Shown in pieces: positions 32,214-40,827 of a DNA stretch of 64,000 nt (position 1 is the stretch's first letter; each line of letters begins with the position of its first letter). The stretch is from positions 62,001 to 126,000 of the forward strand of contig NZ_BBYM01000027.1 of assembly GCF_001570405.1 (NCBI RefSeq), read 5' to 3'. A program made the position numbers and the translations under genes. This stretch comes from Microtetraspora niveoalba (lineage in GTDB: Bacteria > Actinomycetota > Actinomycetes > Streptosporangiales > Streptosporangiaceae). The notes beneath the pieces were generated by a model. It saw only the letters and a list, made by a program, of their open reading frames with translations, had not been told where the DNA came from and did not search any database.

Positions 32214-33038
32214 TCACATCGGGCGAAGGGTCCAGACGAGCATGTTCAGGTCCCGGTACAACCCCGGATGGGTGTCGGGCACCGTGGCGAACAGCAGCGC
32301 CGGTTTCTTCCCCGCGCCGCTACCCCCACCGTTCGCCGCGCTTTTCGTGCCGCTTGTACCGACCACCGCCACGATCGCCTCCGACGTGTGGCCACGCCCG
32401 CCGACCCGGTACGTCACCCGGTAGCCGAGCAGCCATCCGCTCCCCCGTCGCAGCGGTTGCGACGCCGTCCAGGCGAGCGAGGCGCCCTCCGGCTGGAAGC
32501 GCAGCGTCCACTTGGCCGCCCGCGCCGCCACCTTCCGGTACTCGGCCCGCGTGGTGAGCGACTGCGGCACCGCGCCCGGCATCGGGCTGGAGACGATCAG
32601 CGCCCGCCCCGCCCGCTGCGCGTACGCGAACGGAGCCGGGTCGGCGGCGGCGCGCCACGGCGGCCCGAACCCCGCGTACCCGATGCCCGATCTCTCGTCC
32701 ACGACGAAGCTCGCCGCCGGGGTGCCCCGCCCGGGGTGGACGACCATGGACAGCGCGGCCGGGACCGGGGGCAGGCGGACCGCCGCCGGGGAGGACGAGG
32801 GCGACGCGGAGGCGGCGGGACCGGTCGCGGGCGCGCTCGCCGACCGCCCCTGGTGGAGGGACGCGGGCCCGGCCCCGGGCCGGTCGCCGGAGAACGCCGC
32901 GAACACCAGCACGATGGCGACGACCGTCCCGGCGCCCGCGAGCGCGGTGTAGACGAGGCGGGGCCTCCAAGCGGCGGGGGGCGGCTCGGGCGGCACCCGG
33001 GGCATGGGGGTCGTGAACGGCTCACCAGCCTCGGCCAT
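32214..33038 (-). CDS. Hypothetical membrane-anchored protein
   Basis: 274 residues. A Pro-rich cytoplasmic N-terminus (1-26) is followed by one membrane helix (about 29-47, LVYTALAGAGTVVAIVLVFAAF), a Ser/Ala/Pro linker (about 50-90) and an outside domain of about 180 residues with FVVDERSGIGYAGFGPPWR and RAEYRKVAARAAKWTLRF. I do not recognise the domain. ATG 33038 is the only good start. It diverges from the HtrA-like protease across 90 bp, which suggests a shared extracytoplasmic setting. It has no cysteines in the outside domain that would suggest disulfides. Confidence 0.72.
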   Translation of the reverse strand: MAEAGEPFTTPMPRVPPEPPPAAWRPRLVYTALAGAGTVVAIVLVFAAFSGDRPGAGPASLHQGRSASAPATGPAASASPSSSPAAVRLPPVPAALSMVVHPGRGTPAASFVVDERSGIGYAGFGPPWRAAADPAPFAYAQRAGRALIVSSPMPGAVPQSLTTRAEYRKVAARAAKWTLRFQPEGASLAWTASQPLRRGSGWLLGYRVTYRVGGRGHTSEAIVAVVGTSGTKSAANGGGSGAGKKPALLFATVPDTHPGLYRDLNMLVWTLRPM

Positions 33039-33128
33039 GCCCGCAGATTACGCGACGAACGCCCGATCGCGGGGGCATTGTCATGGTCGGCCGGGAATAC
33101 CTCCGTCCACGGGGGTAGTCGCTCGCGC

Positions 33129-34232
33129 ATGGCACGTTCACGCACCCTCGCCCGCACTGCGGCGTCGATGGCGCTGCTCGCCTGCGCGGCCTGTACAAGC
33201 CCGATGGCCGGCCTCACGTCAGGAGGTTCCGTCGCGACCGCGCCACCCGGCCCGTCCAGCCCGGCCCCGGCCGCCTCGCCCACGGCGGCCCCGTCGCCCA
33301 CGGGCGGCGCGGGAGGGCTGCAGACCACGTACGAGCAGGTCATCAAGAAGGTCCTGCCGTCGATCGTGCAGATCACGACCAGCGAGGGCCTCGGCTCCGG
33401 CATCGTGTACGACACGGACGGGCACATCCTGACGAACGCCCACGTCGTGCAGGGGGCGGAGAAGTTCTCCGTCACCCTCGCGACCGGCGGGAAGAAGCGC
33501 ACCGCCCGCCTGCTGAACGTCTTCCCGGCCGGCGACCTCGCCGTGATCAAGGTGGACAACACGCAGGGGCTGCGCCCCGCGTCCTTCGGCCGCTCGGGGG
33601 ACCTCAAGGTGGGCCAGATCGTGCTGGCGATGGGGAACCCGCTCGGCTACTCCGGCAGCGTCACCGAGGGCATCGTCTCCGCGCTCGGCCGCACGGTCAG
33701 CGGATCGAGCGGCCAGGGCACGCCCACCTCGACGATCCCGAACGCCATCCAGACCTCGGCCGCGATCAACCCGGGCAACAGCGGCGGCGCGCTCGTGGAC
33801 ATGGGCGGCCGGGTCGTCGGCATCCCGAGCCTGGCCGCGGTCGACCCCCAGCTCGGCGCGGCCGCGGGCATCGGCTTCGCCATCCCGAGCGACACGGCCA
33901 CCGACATCGCGAACCAGATCATCAAGAACGGCAAGGTCGTCAACAGCCACCGGGCCGGGCTCGGCATCCAGGCGGGCACCGCCGTGGACGCGCTGGGCTC
34001 GCCGGTCGGCGTGCTCGTCGGCAGGGTCACCAACGGAGGCGCCGCCGAGACGGCCGGGATCAGGCCGGGCGACGTGATCGTCAAGGTCGACGACACCCGG
34101 ACTCCGGACACCACCGCGCTGTCCGAGGCGCTCGCGCGGCACCAGCCCGGCGACAGCGCGAAGGTCACCCTGCTGTACCCGAGCGGGCGCACCAGCACCG
34201 TCACGGTCACCCTGGGCCAGCTTCCCGGTTGA
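33129..34232 (+). CDS. HtrA/DegP-like S1C serine protease with PDZ domain, probable lipoprotein
   Basis: 367 residues. The signal peptide ends LLACAAC (Cys19 or Cys22 would be lipidated), followed by a Pro/Ala/Ser linker to about 62. The trypsin-like domain has His105 (TNAHVV), Asp136 (GDLAVIK) and Ser218 (NPGNSGGAL), so the triad is complete. A single PDZ domain (about 275-365) has VGRVTNGGAAETAGIRPGDVIVKVDD. It should degrade or refold damaged proteins outside the membrane. ATG 33129 is chosen because the export signal starts there. The neighbour on the left is a divergent membrane-anchored protein of unknown function. Confidence 0.93.
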   Translation: MARSRTLARTAASMALLACAACTSPMAGLTSGGSVATAPPGPSSPAPAASPTAAPSPTGGAGGLQTTYEQVIKKVLPSIVQITTSEGLGSGIVYDTDGHILTNAHVVQGAEKFSVTLATGGKKRTARLLNVFPAGDLAVIKVDNTQGLRPASFGRSGDLKVGQIVLAMGNPLGYSGSVTEGIVSALGRTVSGSSGQGTPTSTIPNAIQTSAAINPGNSGGALVDMGGRVVGIPSLAAVDPQLGAAAGIGFAIPSDTATDIANQIIKNGKVVNSHRAGLGIQAGTAVDALGSPVGVLVGRVTNGGAAETAGIRPGDVIVKVDDTRTPDTTALSEALARHQPGDSAKVTLLYPSGRTSTVTVTLGQLPG

Positions 34233-34304
34233 TCCTGACATTGTTGTGTGAGAATGGACGTTTCGACTTGGTACGCGGCGGGCGGCCGTTGTTACGGTCG
34301 TGCG

Positions 34305-35342
34305 GTGACCGCTCCTGACCTCACCGGTTTCATCGCCGGACTGCCCAAGGCCGAGTTGCACGTTCACCACGTGGGCTCCGCGTCGCCCCAGATCGTGGCC
34401 GAGCTGGCCGCGCGCCACGAGGGCTCGACGCCCGTCCCGGCCGACCCCGGGCTCCTCGCCGACTACTTCGTCTTCCGCGACTTCGCGCACTTCATCGAGG
34501 TGTACCTCGCCGTCGTCGACCTGATCAGGGACCCCGAGGACGTGTGGGCGCTCTTCCACGGCGTCGGTCGCGACCTGGCCGCGCAGCGGGTCAGGTACGC
34601 CGAGCTCACGGTCACGCCGCACCTGCACGTGTCCCGGGGGTTCGCCGCCGCCGAGTTCTGCGAGGTGATCGAGGACGCCCGCGTCGCGGTCGAGCGCGAC
34701 TTCGGCACGATCCTGCGCTGGTGCTTCGACATCCCGGGCGAGGACGGCGTCCACGGCGCCGACCAGACTCTGAAGGTGGCCCTGGAGCAGCGGCCGGACG
34801 GCCTGGTCAGCTTCGGCCTCGGCGGGCCGGAGATCGGGGTGCCCCGCACCCAGTTCGCGCCGCACTTCGCCGCCGCCCGAGCCGCCGGGCTGCGCTCCGT
34901 GCCCCACGCCGGCGAGACGACCGGCGCGGCGACGGTCTGGGAGGCGATCCGCGAGCTGAAGGCCGAGCGCATCGGGCACGGCGTGCACAGCGTCGAGGAC
35001 CCCGCCCTGCTCGACCACCTCGTCGCCGAGGGCATCACCCTGGAGGTGTGCCCCACGTCGAACGTGCGGACCCGCGCGGTCGAAAGCCTCGCCGAGCACC
35101 CGCTCGCCACCCTGGTCAAGGCCGGTGTGCCCGTCACGATCAACTCCGACGACCCGCCCATGTTCGGCACCACCCTGAACGACGAGTACGCGGTGGCGGC
35201 GGAGCTGCTCGGGCTCGACCAGGACGGCGTGGCCGACCTGGCCCGCAACGCCGTGCGGGCGTCGTTCCTCACCTTCGAGGGCAAGGCCGCCCTGCTCGCC
35301 GAGATCGACGCGTACGTCGCGGACGCCGTGACGGGGGGCTGA
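34305..35342 (+). CDS. Adenosine deaminase family enzyme (possible aminofutalosine deaminase)
   Basis: 345 residues, an amidohydrolase TIM barrel. Metal and catalytic residues are present: His19 and His21 in ELHVHHVGSA, HAGE (His201, Glu204), IGHGVHS (His225) and SDDPP (Asp282). The HVHHVGSASP start differs from the HLHLEG or HxHLDG of classical adenosine deaminases. Actinomycetes that make menaquinone by the futalosine route have a deaminase of this group acting on 6-aminodeoxyfutalosine, so that is a real alternative. GTG 34305 is the start; TACGGT ends 6 nt before it, which suggests a leaderless mRNA. A strong stem-loop follows the stop. Confidence 0.82.
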   Translation: MTAPDLTGFIAGLPKAELHVHHVGSASPQIVAELAARHEGSTPVPADPGLLADYFVFRDFAHFIEVYLAVVDLIRDPEDVWALFHGVGRDLAAQRVRYAELTVTPHLHVSRGFAAAEFCEVIEDARVAVERDFGTILRWCFDIPGEDGVHGADQTLKVALEQRPDGLVSFGLGGPEIGVPRTQFAPHFAAARAAGLRSVPHAGETTGAATVWEAIRELKAERIGHGVHSVEDPALLDHLVAEGITLEVCPTSNVRTRAVESLAEHPLATLVKAGVPVTINSDDPPMFGTTLNDEYAVAAELLGLDQDGVADLARNAVRASFLTFEGKAALLAEIDAYVADAVTGG

Positions 35343-35350
35343 GAACGCGC

Positions 35351-35397
35351 CGAGGGGCGGCCCCGCCGGTGATGTCCACCGACGCGACCGCCCCTCG
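35351..35397 (+). terminator. Stem-loop after the deaminase gene
   Basis: CGAGGGGCGG (35351-35360) pairs perfectly with CCGCCCCTCG (35388-35397), 8 bp after the deaminase stop. There is no T tract, as is common in high-G+C genomes. Confidence 0.6.
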
Positions 35398-35432
35398 CGA
35401 CTCCTGCCCCTGGGTTTCCCGGGCAGCACAAA

Positions 35433-35503
35433 GACCCGCGGAAGACGGCCAAGGCCATCGACCACGGGTCTCATCCCGGGGGTTCCAGGGGGTCGCCCCC
35501 TGG
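35433..35503. terminator. Additional hairpins between the deaminase gene and ssrA
   Basis: GACCCG (35433-35438) pairs with CGGGTC (35465-35470), and CCAGGGGG-TCG-CCCCCTGG (35485-35503) is a perfect hairpin. The first hairpin shares the block GCGGAAGACGGCC with the one at 35514-35552, as if a terminator had been copied. Confidence 0.5.
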
Positions 35504-35513
35504 GCAAAACAAA

Positions 35514-35552
35514 GACCTGCGGAAGACGGCCGGAGGCCGCCGACCGCAGGTC
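35514..35552 (-). terminator. ssrA terminator
   Basis: GACCTGCGG (35514-35522) pairs with CCGCAGGTC (35544-35552). Read on the minus strand, the stem starts 8 nt after the tmRNA 3' end and is followed by TTTGTTTT, a good intrinsic terminator. Confidence 0.75.
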
Positions 35553-35560
35553 GGGCAAAG

Positions 35561-35943
35561 TGGAGGTGGCGGGAATCGAACCCGCGTCCTTCAACACCAA
35601 GACAGGGCTTCTCCGGGTGCAGCCTGCTGCGATTTTCTCAGCCCCGGCGATCACACAGGCATGTCGCCGACGGGCTCAGTCACTGTTTGATTTCCCGATC
35701 GACCCCGTGACCGGGTCTCTCGGTTGAGCCTCCTAGCGATGTCAGGTCCGGGCCGGAGGCGGTCCCGGGCTGACAGAGGTCTCTCGCTGCTTAGGCGGCG
35801 AGGGCCAGGGAGCCCTGGCTGACCTCAGTGCGCTTGTTATTGGCACTTATTGGTTTGCGGTCACAGTGTTAACGAGGTTATGTCCGCAGTCCTCGACCCG
35901 CTTCCCCTGACTTGCAATGTCGAAGTCGAAACCGGTCACCCCC
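35561..35943 (-). ncRNA. ssrA: tmRNA
   Basis: About 383 nt. The ends form a tRNA-like acceptor stem: GGGGGTG at the 5' end (35943-35937) pairs with CACCTCC (35568-35562), then a discriminator A; CCA is not encoded. GGTTCGATTCCCGCC supplies the T arm and GACCGGTTTCGACTTCGACA the conserved 5' region. The reading frame for the tag is visible inside. tmRNA with SmpB rescues stalled ribosomes. The gene follows smpB on the same strand, separated by a degenerate penicillin-binding-protein gene, and short frames within it are not protein genes. Confidence 0.95.
35791..35844 (-). other. tmRNA tag reading frame (ANNKRTEVSQGSLALAA)
   Basis: Starting at resume codon GCC (35844-35842) the frame reads ANNKRTEVSQGSLALAA and stops at TAA (35793-35791). 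The LALAA ending is the usual proteolysis signal, and the ANxKR start is like the Streptomyces tag. Confidence 0.88.
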
Positions 35944-36117
35944 TGTTGAGTTGTCAACCCGGGCCCCGTGGGGACCGGCATCGCAACCATACATCCCCCA
36001 ACACCGGGCACGCGAACCCAATTCCCGATCACCGGCGGAGACGATGAAGCCCCCGGAGGCGCGCCATCACGCACGCCCCCGGGGGCCGACCGGCAGGGTC
36101 GAGCCGGTCCGGACGGC

Positions 36118-36193
36118 AGGGCTCCCCCCGAGATGGAGCCCTGGTCTCATCACGGTGACTGAGTCCGCAACCCCCCAAGCGGTGCTCAGTCAC
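36118..36193 (-). terminator. Two stem-loops after the penicillin-binding-protein homologue
   Basis: AGGGCTCC (36118-36125) pairs with GGAGCCCT (36135-36142), and GTGACTGAG (36155-36163) with CTCAGTCAC (36185-36193). Both lie within 130 bp beyond the stop at 36249. The remaining bases from 35944 to 36117, upstream of ssrA, show no clear gene; a sigma-70 type promoter for ssrA must be there but none is convincing. Confidence 0.6.
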
Positions 36194-36248
36194 TTAGAGA
36201 GACGCCTCCGGAGGCCGGAATGGTTGCTCGCCCCCCAGATTTTTTCTC

Positions 36249-38132
36249 TCAGAGTTTTTTCAGCCCGGCCGAGCGGAAGAACCGGCCCGCGACCGCCGAC
36301 GCGGCGGAGGCGTCGGTGCTCTCCGCCAGCACGGCGACCGCGATGTCGTCCTGCCAGCCGACGAACCAGGACAGGTCGCGCCGCTGCTTCTTCACGACGT
36401 AGCCGATGCCCGCGGCGACGCCGTAGACGGGGTCGCCGGGAGCGGCCGCGGCGCGGGCCGACCCCGAGGTCACCCCGGCGCGCATGAGCGTACGGATCTG
36501 CTCGACGACGGTGGGGTCGAGCGGGACGGGGGCGGGCGGCGCGGCCGGGGCCACCTCGGCGGTGGGATCGGGCGACGACGGCGAGGTGACCAGCACCGGG
36601 GGACGCCAGGTGCCGGACTTGACGGCGCCGGCGACGAGCGCCATGGTCAGCGGGCTCACCCGCACGGTCTGCCCCGCGATGATCTTCGCGGTGGCGGCGT
36701 CGCTCGCCGGGTCGGGCACGGAGCCGCTGAACGAGGCGAGCGGCAGCTCCCACGGGCTGGCGATGCCGTACTTCGCCGCGCTGGCGACGATCGCGTCGCC
36801 GCTGACCCTCCGGGCCAGGGAGGCGAGCGCGGTCACGCACCCGTGCGCGAAGTCGGCCGCGAACGTCGGGGTGGTCGCCCCGGTGGCCCCCGCGTACTGG
36901 AACCTCGCGCCGGACACGGACCGGTCGGCGCTGCACGGCACCTTCTGCTTGGGGTCGAAGCCGTTCTTGAGCAGCGCGTCCGCGGCGATGATCGAGAAGG
37001 CGGTGCCCGCGGGGTACTTCCCGGCCAGGGCGTCCTTCTGCTGGCTCATCCCCTGCGTGGCGACCGCCCGGATCTCGCCGGTGGACGCCTGGACCGCGAC
37101 GAGCGCGACCCGCGGCGACGCCGCGACGGCGCCGTCGGCGGCGGCCTGCAGGCCGGAGTCGATGGTCGTGCGGACCGAGGTGTTCGCCCGGCCCGGCCAC
37201 GCCTTGAGCTCCTTGACCTGCTTGCCGGAGGCGTCGAGGATCACGACCCGGGTCTCGGTGGAGCCGGTGAGCTGGTCCTGGTACGCCTTCTGCAGGCCGT
37301 CCCGGCCCACCGTGTCACCGGCCCGCTGCGGGCCGCCGAGCTGCTGCTCCGCCTCCGGGGTGATCGCGGCGACGCGGCCGACGATGTCCTTCGGCGACTT
37401 GGGCGCGACGGGGATGCTGTCGGTCGTGATGAAGATGCCGCTGATGGCCTTGAGCTTGTCCTTGACCTGGTTGAAGGTCTTGCCGCCGAACGTCGCGAGC
37501 GGCACGAACGACTGCGGCGGCGACGACAGGATGCGGCTGAGCAGGCGGTCCTCGGCGAACCCGGTGACCTTGGACAGCTCCTCGCACAGCGCCGTCTTGT
37601 CGGCGATCTTGTTCGGGTACACGCCCGCGACGTAGCGGATCGTCTCGTCCTGCAGGGACTCGCCCGCGCTGTCCAGGATCGGCTGCCTGGCCTGGGGCTC
37701 CACGTCCACGGCGAACCGCTGTCCGGCGTGCAGCTCGGGGTGGATCACGCTCGGCGACCACTTGATCTTCCACTGGCCGCCGGCCAGGTGGAGCGGCAGC
37801 GTGCTGTCGTACTCCCACAGGGGGTTGTTCTCCCCCAGGTCCACCTCGGCGTGGTACTCGGCCTTGGCGGTGTCGCCGTCACGCTTCACGCCCTTGAGGG
37901 AGAACCGGAACGACGCGGCGTCGAGCTGGACGCCGACGTCCTCCAGGGCCTTCCGAACGACGGCGGGGTCGCCGTCCGCCCTGCGGGCCGCGCCCGCGTA
38001 GTCCCCGCTCTGCCAGCCCACGAGGAAGTCTCGTACGGCGTCGAGCGGGGTCGGCTCCTCGAAACAGGCGGTCAACATGGGCACGGCCAGCCCCAGAGCC
38101 AGAGCCGCCCGTACGGCTTTCGCGGCGGACAC
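36249..38132 (-). CDS. Penicillin-binding protein homologue with degenerate catalytic motifs, probable lipoprotein
   Basis: 627 residues. A lipobox MLTAC puts the lipid on Cys23. Residues 28-135 form a MecA-N/NTF2-like domain (AVRDFLVGWQSGDYAGAA), 150-290 a linker or dimerisation region, and 320-620 a transpeptidase fold. None of the three active-site motifs is intact. The SxxK site reads TAFS (377-380, in YPAGTAFSII), the SxN site GCV (431-433), and KTG is GIG (575-577). The intact homologue at 57849-59447 has STFK, SCN and KTG at the same places, so the alignment is easy. A non-catalytic cell-wall scaffold or regulator is likely. GTG 38132 lies 3 bp after the smpB stop, so it is in the ftsEX-smpB transcription unit. 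Confidence 0.85.
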   Translation of the reverse strand: MSAAKAVRAALALGLAVPMLTACFEEPTPLDAVRDFLVGWQSGDYAGAARRADGDPAVVRKALEDVGVQLDAASFRFSLKGVKRDGDTAKAEYHAEVDLGENNPLWEYDSTLPLHLAGGQWKIKWSPSVIHPELHAGQRFAVDVEPQARQPILDSAGESLQDETIRYVAGVYPNKIADKTALCEELSKVTGFAEDRLLSRILSSPPQSFVPLATFGGKTFNQVKDKLKAISGIFITTDSIPVAPKSPKDIVGRVAAITPEAEQQLGGPQRAGDTVGRDGLQKAYQDQLTGSTETRVVILDASGKQVKELKAWPGRANTSVRTTIDSGLQAAADGAVAASPRVALVAVQASTGEIRAVATQGMSQQKDALAGKYPAGTAFSIIAADALLKNGFDPKQKVPCSADRSVSGARFQYAGATGATTPTFAADFAHGCVTALASLARRVSGDAIVASAAKYGIASPWELPLASFSGSVPDPASDAATAKIIAGQTVRVSPLTMALVAGAVKSGTWRPPVLVTSPSSPDPTAEVAPAAPPAPVPLDPTVVEQIRTLMRAGVTSGSARAAAAPGDPVYGVAAGIGYVVKKQRRDLSWFVGWQDDIAVAVLAESTDASAASAVAGRFFRSAGLKKL

Positions 38133-38135
38133 GGC

Positions 38136-38618
38136 CTAGCGGCCCCCCCGCCGCCGGACGGCGTTGGACATCGCCCGCGCCATCTCGCGGTCGGCCTGCT
38201 TCTCCATCAGGGTCTGCCGCTTGTCGTAGTCCTTCTTACCGCGCGCGATGCCGATCTCGATCTTGGCCTTGCCGTCCTTGAAGTACAGGGCGAGGGGCAC
38301 CAGCGTCAGGCCGCGCTCCTTGAGGACCTGCTGGATCTTGCCGATCTCCTTGCGGTGCAGCAGCAGCTTGCGGGTCCGCCGCGCGGCGTGGTTGGTCCAC
38401 GTGCCCTGGCTGTACTCAGGGATGTACACGTTGATCAGCCATGCCTCACCGCCGTCCACGGTGGCGTAGCCGTCGGTGAGATTGGCCTTTCCGGCCCGGA
38501 GGGACTTGACCTCCGTGCCGGTGAGGACGAGCCCGGCCTCGTACGTGTCCTCGATGAAGTAGTCGTGCCGGGCACGCTTGTTCTGAGCGATGAGCTTGCG
38601 CCCGATCTCACGTGGCAT
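38136..38618 (-). CDS. smpB: SsrA-binding protein SmpB
   Basis: 160 residues with the OB-fold core ([29 protein letters not shown], 16-44; [14 protein letters not shown]) and a basic C-terminal tail ([21 protein letters not shown]). SmpB binds tmRNA and places it in the empty A site of stalled ribosomes. Its RNA partner is encoded 2.2 kb away on the same strand, with the degenerate penicillin-binding-protein gene between. It follows ftsX by 60 bp. The identity is secure. Confidence 0.97.
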   Translation of the reverse strand: MPREIGRKLIAQNKRARHDYFIEDTYEAGLVLTGTEVKSLRAGKANLTDGYATVDGGEAWLINVYIPEYSQGTWTNHAARRTRKLLLHRKEIGKIQQVLKERGLTLVPLALYFKDGKAKIEIGIARGKKDYDKRQTLMEKQADREMARAMSNAVRRRGGR

Positions 38619-38678
38619 ATAGGGAGCCTACCGGCGGCCGGCGCGTCGAACGGCGCGGGAGAGCGCGACCATGCCCCG

Positions 38679-39578
38679 TCACACCCTCAGGTAGCGGCGC
38701 AGGGTCACGAAGGACGCGAGGAGACAGATCACCACGCCCACGACCATGGTCAGCGTGATCACTCCGGCGAGTGTGTTCCAGCTCAGCGGCGCGGACATGT
38801 ACATCTGGATCTGGTCGAAGATGATGACCTTCGTGACGATCAGCAGGACCGCCGCGAAGACGCCGCCGATCAGGCCGGCGATGACGCCTTCCATGACGAA
38901 CGGAAGCTGGATGTAGACGTTCGAGGCGCCCACCAGCCGCATGATGCCGGTCTCCCTCCGGCGGTTGTACGCCGAGAGCCGCACCGTGTTGCCGATCAGC
39001 AGGGTGGCCGCGATCACCATCAGGATGGCGATCGAGAGGGCCATGTACTTGAGCTTCTCCATGAAGCCGAACGCCGTGTCGAGGATCTGGCGCTGGTTCA
39101 CGATGTTGGAGACGCCCGCCTGGCCCTTGAGGCTCTGCTCCACCGCGGACGCCTTGTCCGGGTCCTTGAGCTTCACCCGGAAGGACTCGGGCAGGTCCTC
39201 CGGCTTGAGCACCGAGAGCAGGATGTTGTTGTTCCCGCCCTCCTTGAAGTTCTGGTACGCCCGGTTCTGGTCCTCGTAGTCGACCTTCTCGACGTCGGGC
39301 ATGCTCTCGATCGTCTGCTTCAGCTTGGCCTTCTGGTCCGCGGTGATCGCGCCCTTGTTCTTGCAGGCGGGGAACGCGTCGTTCTTCCCGCAGAGGAAGA
39401 CCGAGAGCTCGACCTTGTTCATCCAGACGTTGGTCAACGACGAGACCTGGGAGTTGATCATCAGCCCGATGCCGAGCAGGCCCATGCCGACCGCGACGGT
39501 CACGACGACCGCGATGGTCATCGTGAGGTTTCGGCGGAGGCCGATCCAGACCTCGGAGAAGATGAAATTGGCCCGCAT
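38679..39578 (-). CDS. ftsX: Cell division protein FtsX
   Basis: 299 residues. One helix near the N-terminus (about 21-43), an outside domain (45-165) with a Cys pair (FLCGKNDAFPACKNKG) typical of actinobacterial FtsX, and three C-terminal helices around RRRETGIMRLVGASNVYIQLPF. With FtsE it forms the ABC-type complex that activates peptidoglycan hydrolases at the division site, in actinobacteria usually RipC-like NlpC/P60 enzymes; none is encoded in the window. ATG 39578 is 73 bp after the ftsE stop. Confidence 0.96.
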   Translation of the reverse strand: MRANFIFSEVWIGLRRNLTMTIAVVVTVAVGMGLLGIGLMINSQVSSLTNVWMNKVELSVFLCGKNDAFPACKNKGAITADQKAKLKQTIESMPDVEKVDYEDQNRAYQNFKEGGNNNILLSVLKPEDLPESFRVKLKDPDKASAVEQSLKGQAGVSNIVNQRQILDTAFGFMEKLKYMALSIAILMVIAATLLIGNTVRLSAYNRRRETGIMRLVGASNVYIQLPFVMEGVIAGLIGGVFAAVLLIVTKVIIFDQIQMYMSAPLSWNTLAGVITLTMVVGVVICLLASFVTLRRYLRV

Positions 39579-39651
39579 GCTCCCCGTTACTCCAAACTGA
39601 CTACGCGGCGTCCAGGCGGCGCCTGGCGCCGGCCCGTCCGCCGCTCGTGGG

Positions 39652-40341
39652 CTAGTACGCCTGGCCGTACACGCCGCGCGACTGGTCCCGGACGATCTTG
39701 CCGTCCTCCAGCTCGACCACACGCTTGCGCATGGAGTCGACGATGGCCGCGTCGTGCGTGGCCATCAGCACGGTGGTGCCGGTCCTGTTGATGCGGTCGA
39801 GCACCTTCATGATGCCGATGCTCGTCGCCGGGTCGATGTTCCCGGTCGGCTCGTCGGCAAGGAGGATCATAGGACGGTTCACGAACGCGCGGGCCATGGC
39901 CACCCGCTGCTGCTCGCCACCCGACAGCTCCTCCGGCATGCGGTGGGCCTTGCCCTCCAGGCCGACGAGTTCGATGACCTCGGGCACGACCTTGCGGATG
40001 AAGCGCCTGGGCTTTCCGATGACCTCGAGGGCGAACGCCACGTTCTCGTAGACGTTCTTCTTCGGCAGCAGCCGGAAATCCTGGAAGACGCATCCGATAC
40101 GGCGCCGCAGGTGCGGCACCTTGAAGTTCGAGAGCTTCGCGAGATCCTTTCCGGCGACATGGATCGCGCCGGAATTGGGCCGCTCCTCCTTGAGGACCAG
40201 CCTGAGGAAGGTGGACTTCCCCGATCCCGACGGACCGACGAGGAACACGAACTCGCCCTTGTCGACGTCCACGCTCACGTGGTCGAGGGCGGGCCGGTTC
40301 TGGTTCGCGTAGACCTTGCTGACATTATCGAAATGGATCAC
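39652..40341 (-). CDS. ftsE: Cell division ATP-binding protein FtsE
   Basis: 229 residues. [11 protein letters not shown] begins the protein at GTG 40341. Walker [10 protein letters not shown], signature LSGGEQQR and Walker [10 protein letters not shown] with the following GNIDPATS are intact. It is the cytoplasmic ATPase of the FtsEX complex. The region upstream, 40342-40521, holds two copies of a TAGACT-containing element that may be its promoters. Confidence 0.96.
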   Translation of the reverse strand: MIHFDNVSKVYANQNRPALDHVSVDVDKGEFVFLVGPSGSGKSTFLRLVLKEERPNSGAIHVAGKDLAKLSNFKVPHLRRRIGCVFQDFRLLPKKNVYENVAFALEVIGKPRRFIRKVVPEVIELVGLEGKAHRMPEELSGGEQQRVAMARAFVNRPMILLADEPTGNIDPATSIGIMKVLDRINRTGTTVLMATHDAAIVDSMRKRVVELEDGKIVRDQSRGVYGQAY

Positions 40342-40357
40342 GGGCGCATCACGGCAA

Positions 40358-40448
40358 GCCAGTCTAGGGGTTGGGACATCGGGCTCGGGGGGCGCCGGTC
40401 TCTTTGCGAAGGATCGACGTTCCGATTGGCCGAAGGCCAGTCTAGGGG
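40358..40448 (-). promoter_or_regulatory. Twin GCCAGTCTAGGGG elements upstream of ftsE
   Basis: GCCAGTCTAGGGG occurs at 40358-40370 and 40436-40448, 78 bp apart. On the ftsE strand each gives TAGACT, a possible -10 hexamer, so two tandem promoters are likely. No matching -35 is clear. Confidence 0.4.
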
Positions 40449-40521
40449 GTAACACTGGCATGGAACGTCCATAACGGAAACAAAACGATTAGGGTCTGCC
40501 TGGCGGGAAGGAAGAGGTGCC

Positions 40522-40707
40522 ATGAGCTGTGAACATCTGATCTGCGCCGCGTGCGCCGGCCCCGTGGTCGAGGGCCGCTGCCCGGTGTGCCGGGAGGGCC
40601 GGGCCAAGGTCCACCACCACGGCTTCTTCGGGCTGCCGCCGGCGGTCATCGCCCTGACGGTGATCCTCGCCCTGGCCCTGCTCGCCCTCAAACACGTCAG
40701 CGGCTGA
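40522..40707 (+). CDS. Small Cys-rich single-pass membrane protein
   Basis: 61 residues. The first 25 contain Cys3, Cys8, Cys11, Cys20 and Cys23 (HLICAACAGP and GRCPVCREG), spaced as CxxC pairs that could bind zinc. A His cluster (KVHHHGF) leads into one membrane helix (about 37-57, PPAVIALTVILALALLALKH). GAAGAGG lies about 5 nt before ATG 40522, a good ribosome site. It sits between ftsE and prfB on the opposite strand. I do not know the family; a zinc-ribbon membrane tether is a description, not a function. Confidence 0.65.
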   Translation: MSCEHLICAACAGPVVEGRCPVCREGRAKVHHHGFFGLPPAVIALTVILALALLALKHVSG

Positions 40708-40827
40708 GGGCGTTTATTGACCTCGCTGTGTTCATGGCGCTCGCTTCGCTCGCGCGGGCTCGGGGCGCCCTCAGGCGCTGTCTTCCCTCGTCACTCGGAG
40801 TCGCTCGTCCCTCGCTCCCCACTCGCT
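40708..40827. other. Gene-free stretch leading into the tandem repeats
   Basis: No gene or clear terminator is seen. The sequence is rich in TCGCTCG and CTCGCTC elements and runs directly into the 95-bp repeats. Confidence 0.4.

Noticed and set aside
35583-36074. Short protein genes in the ssrA region
   Set aside because: The sequence folds as tmRNA with matching acceptor ends; the frames are incidental.
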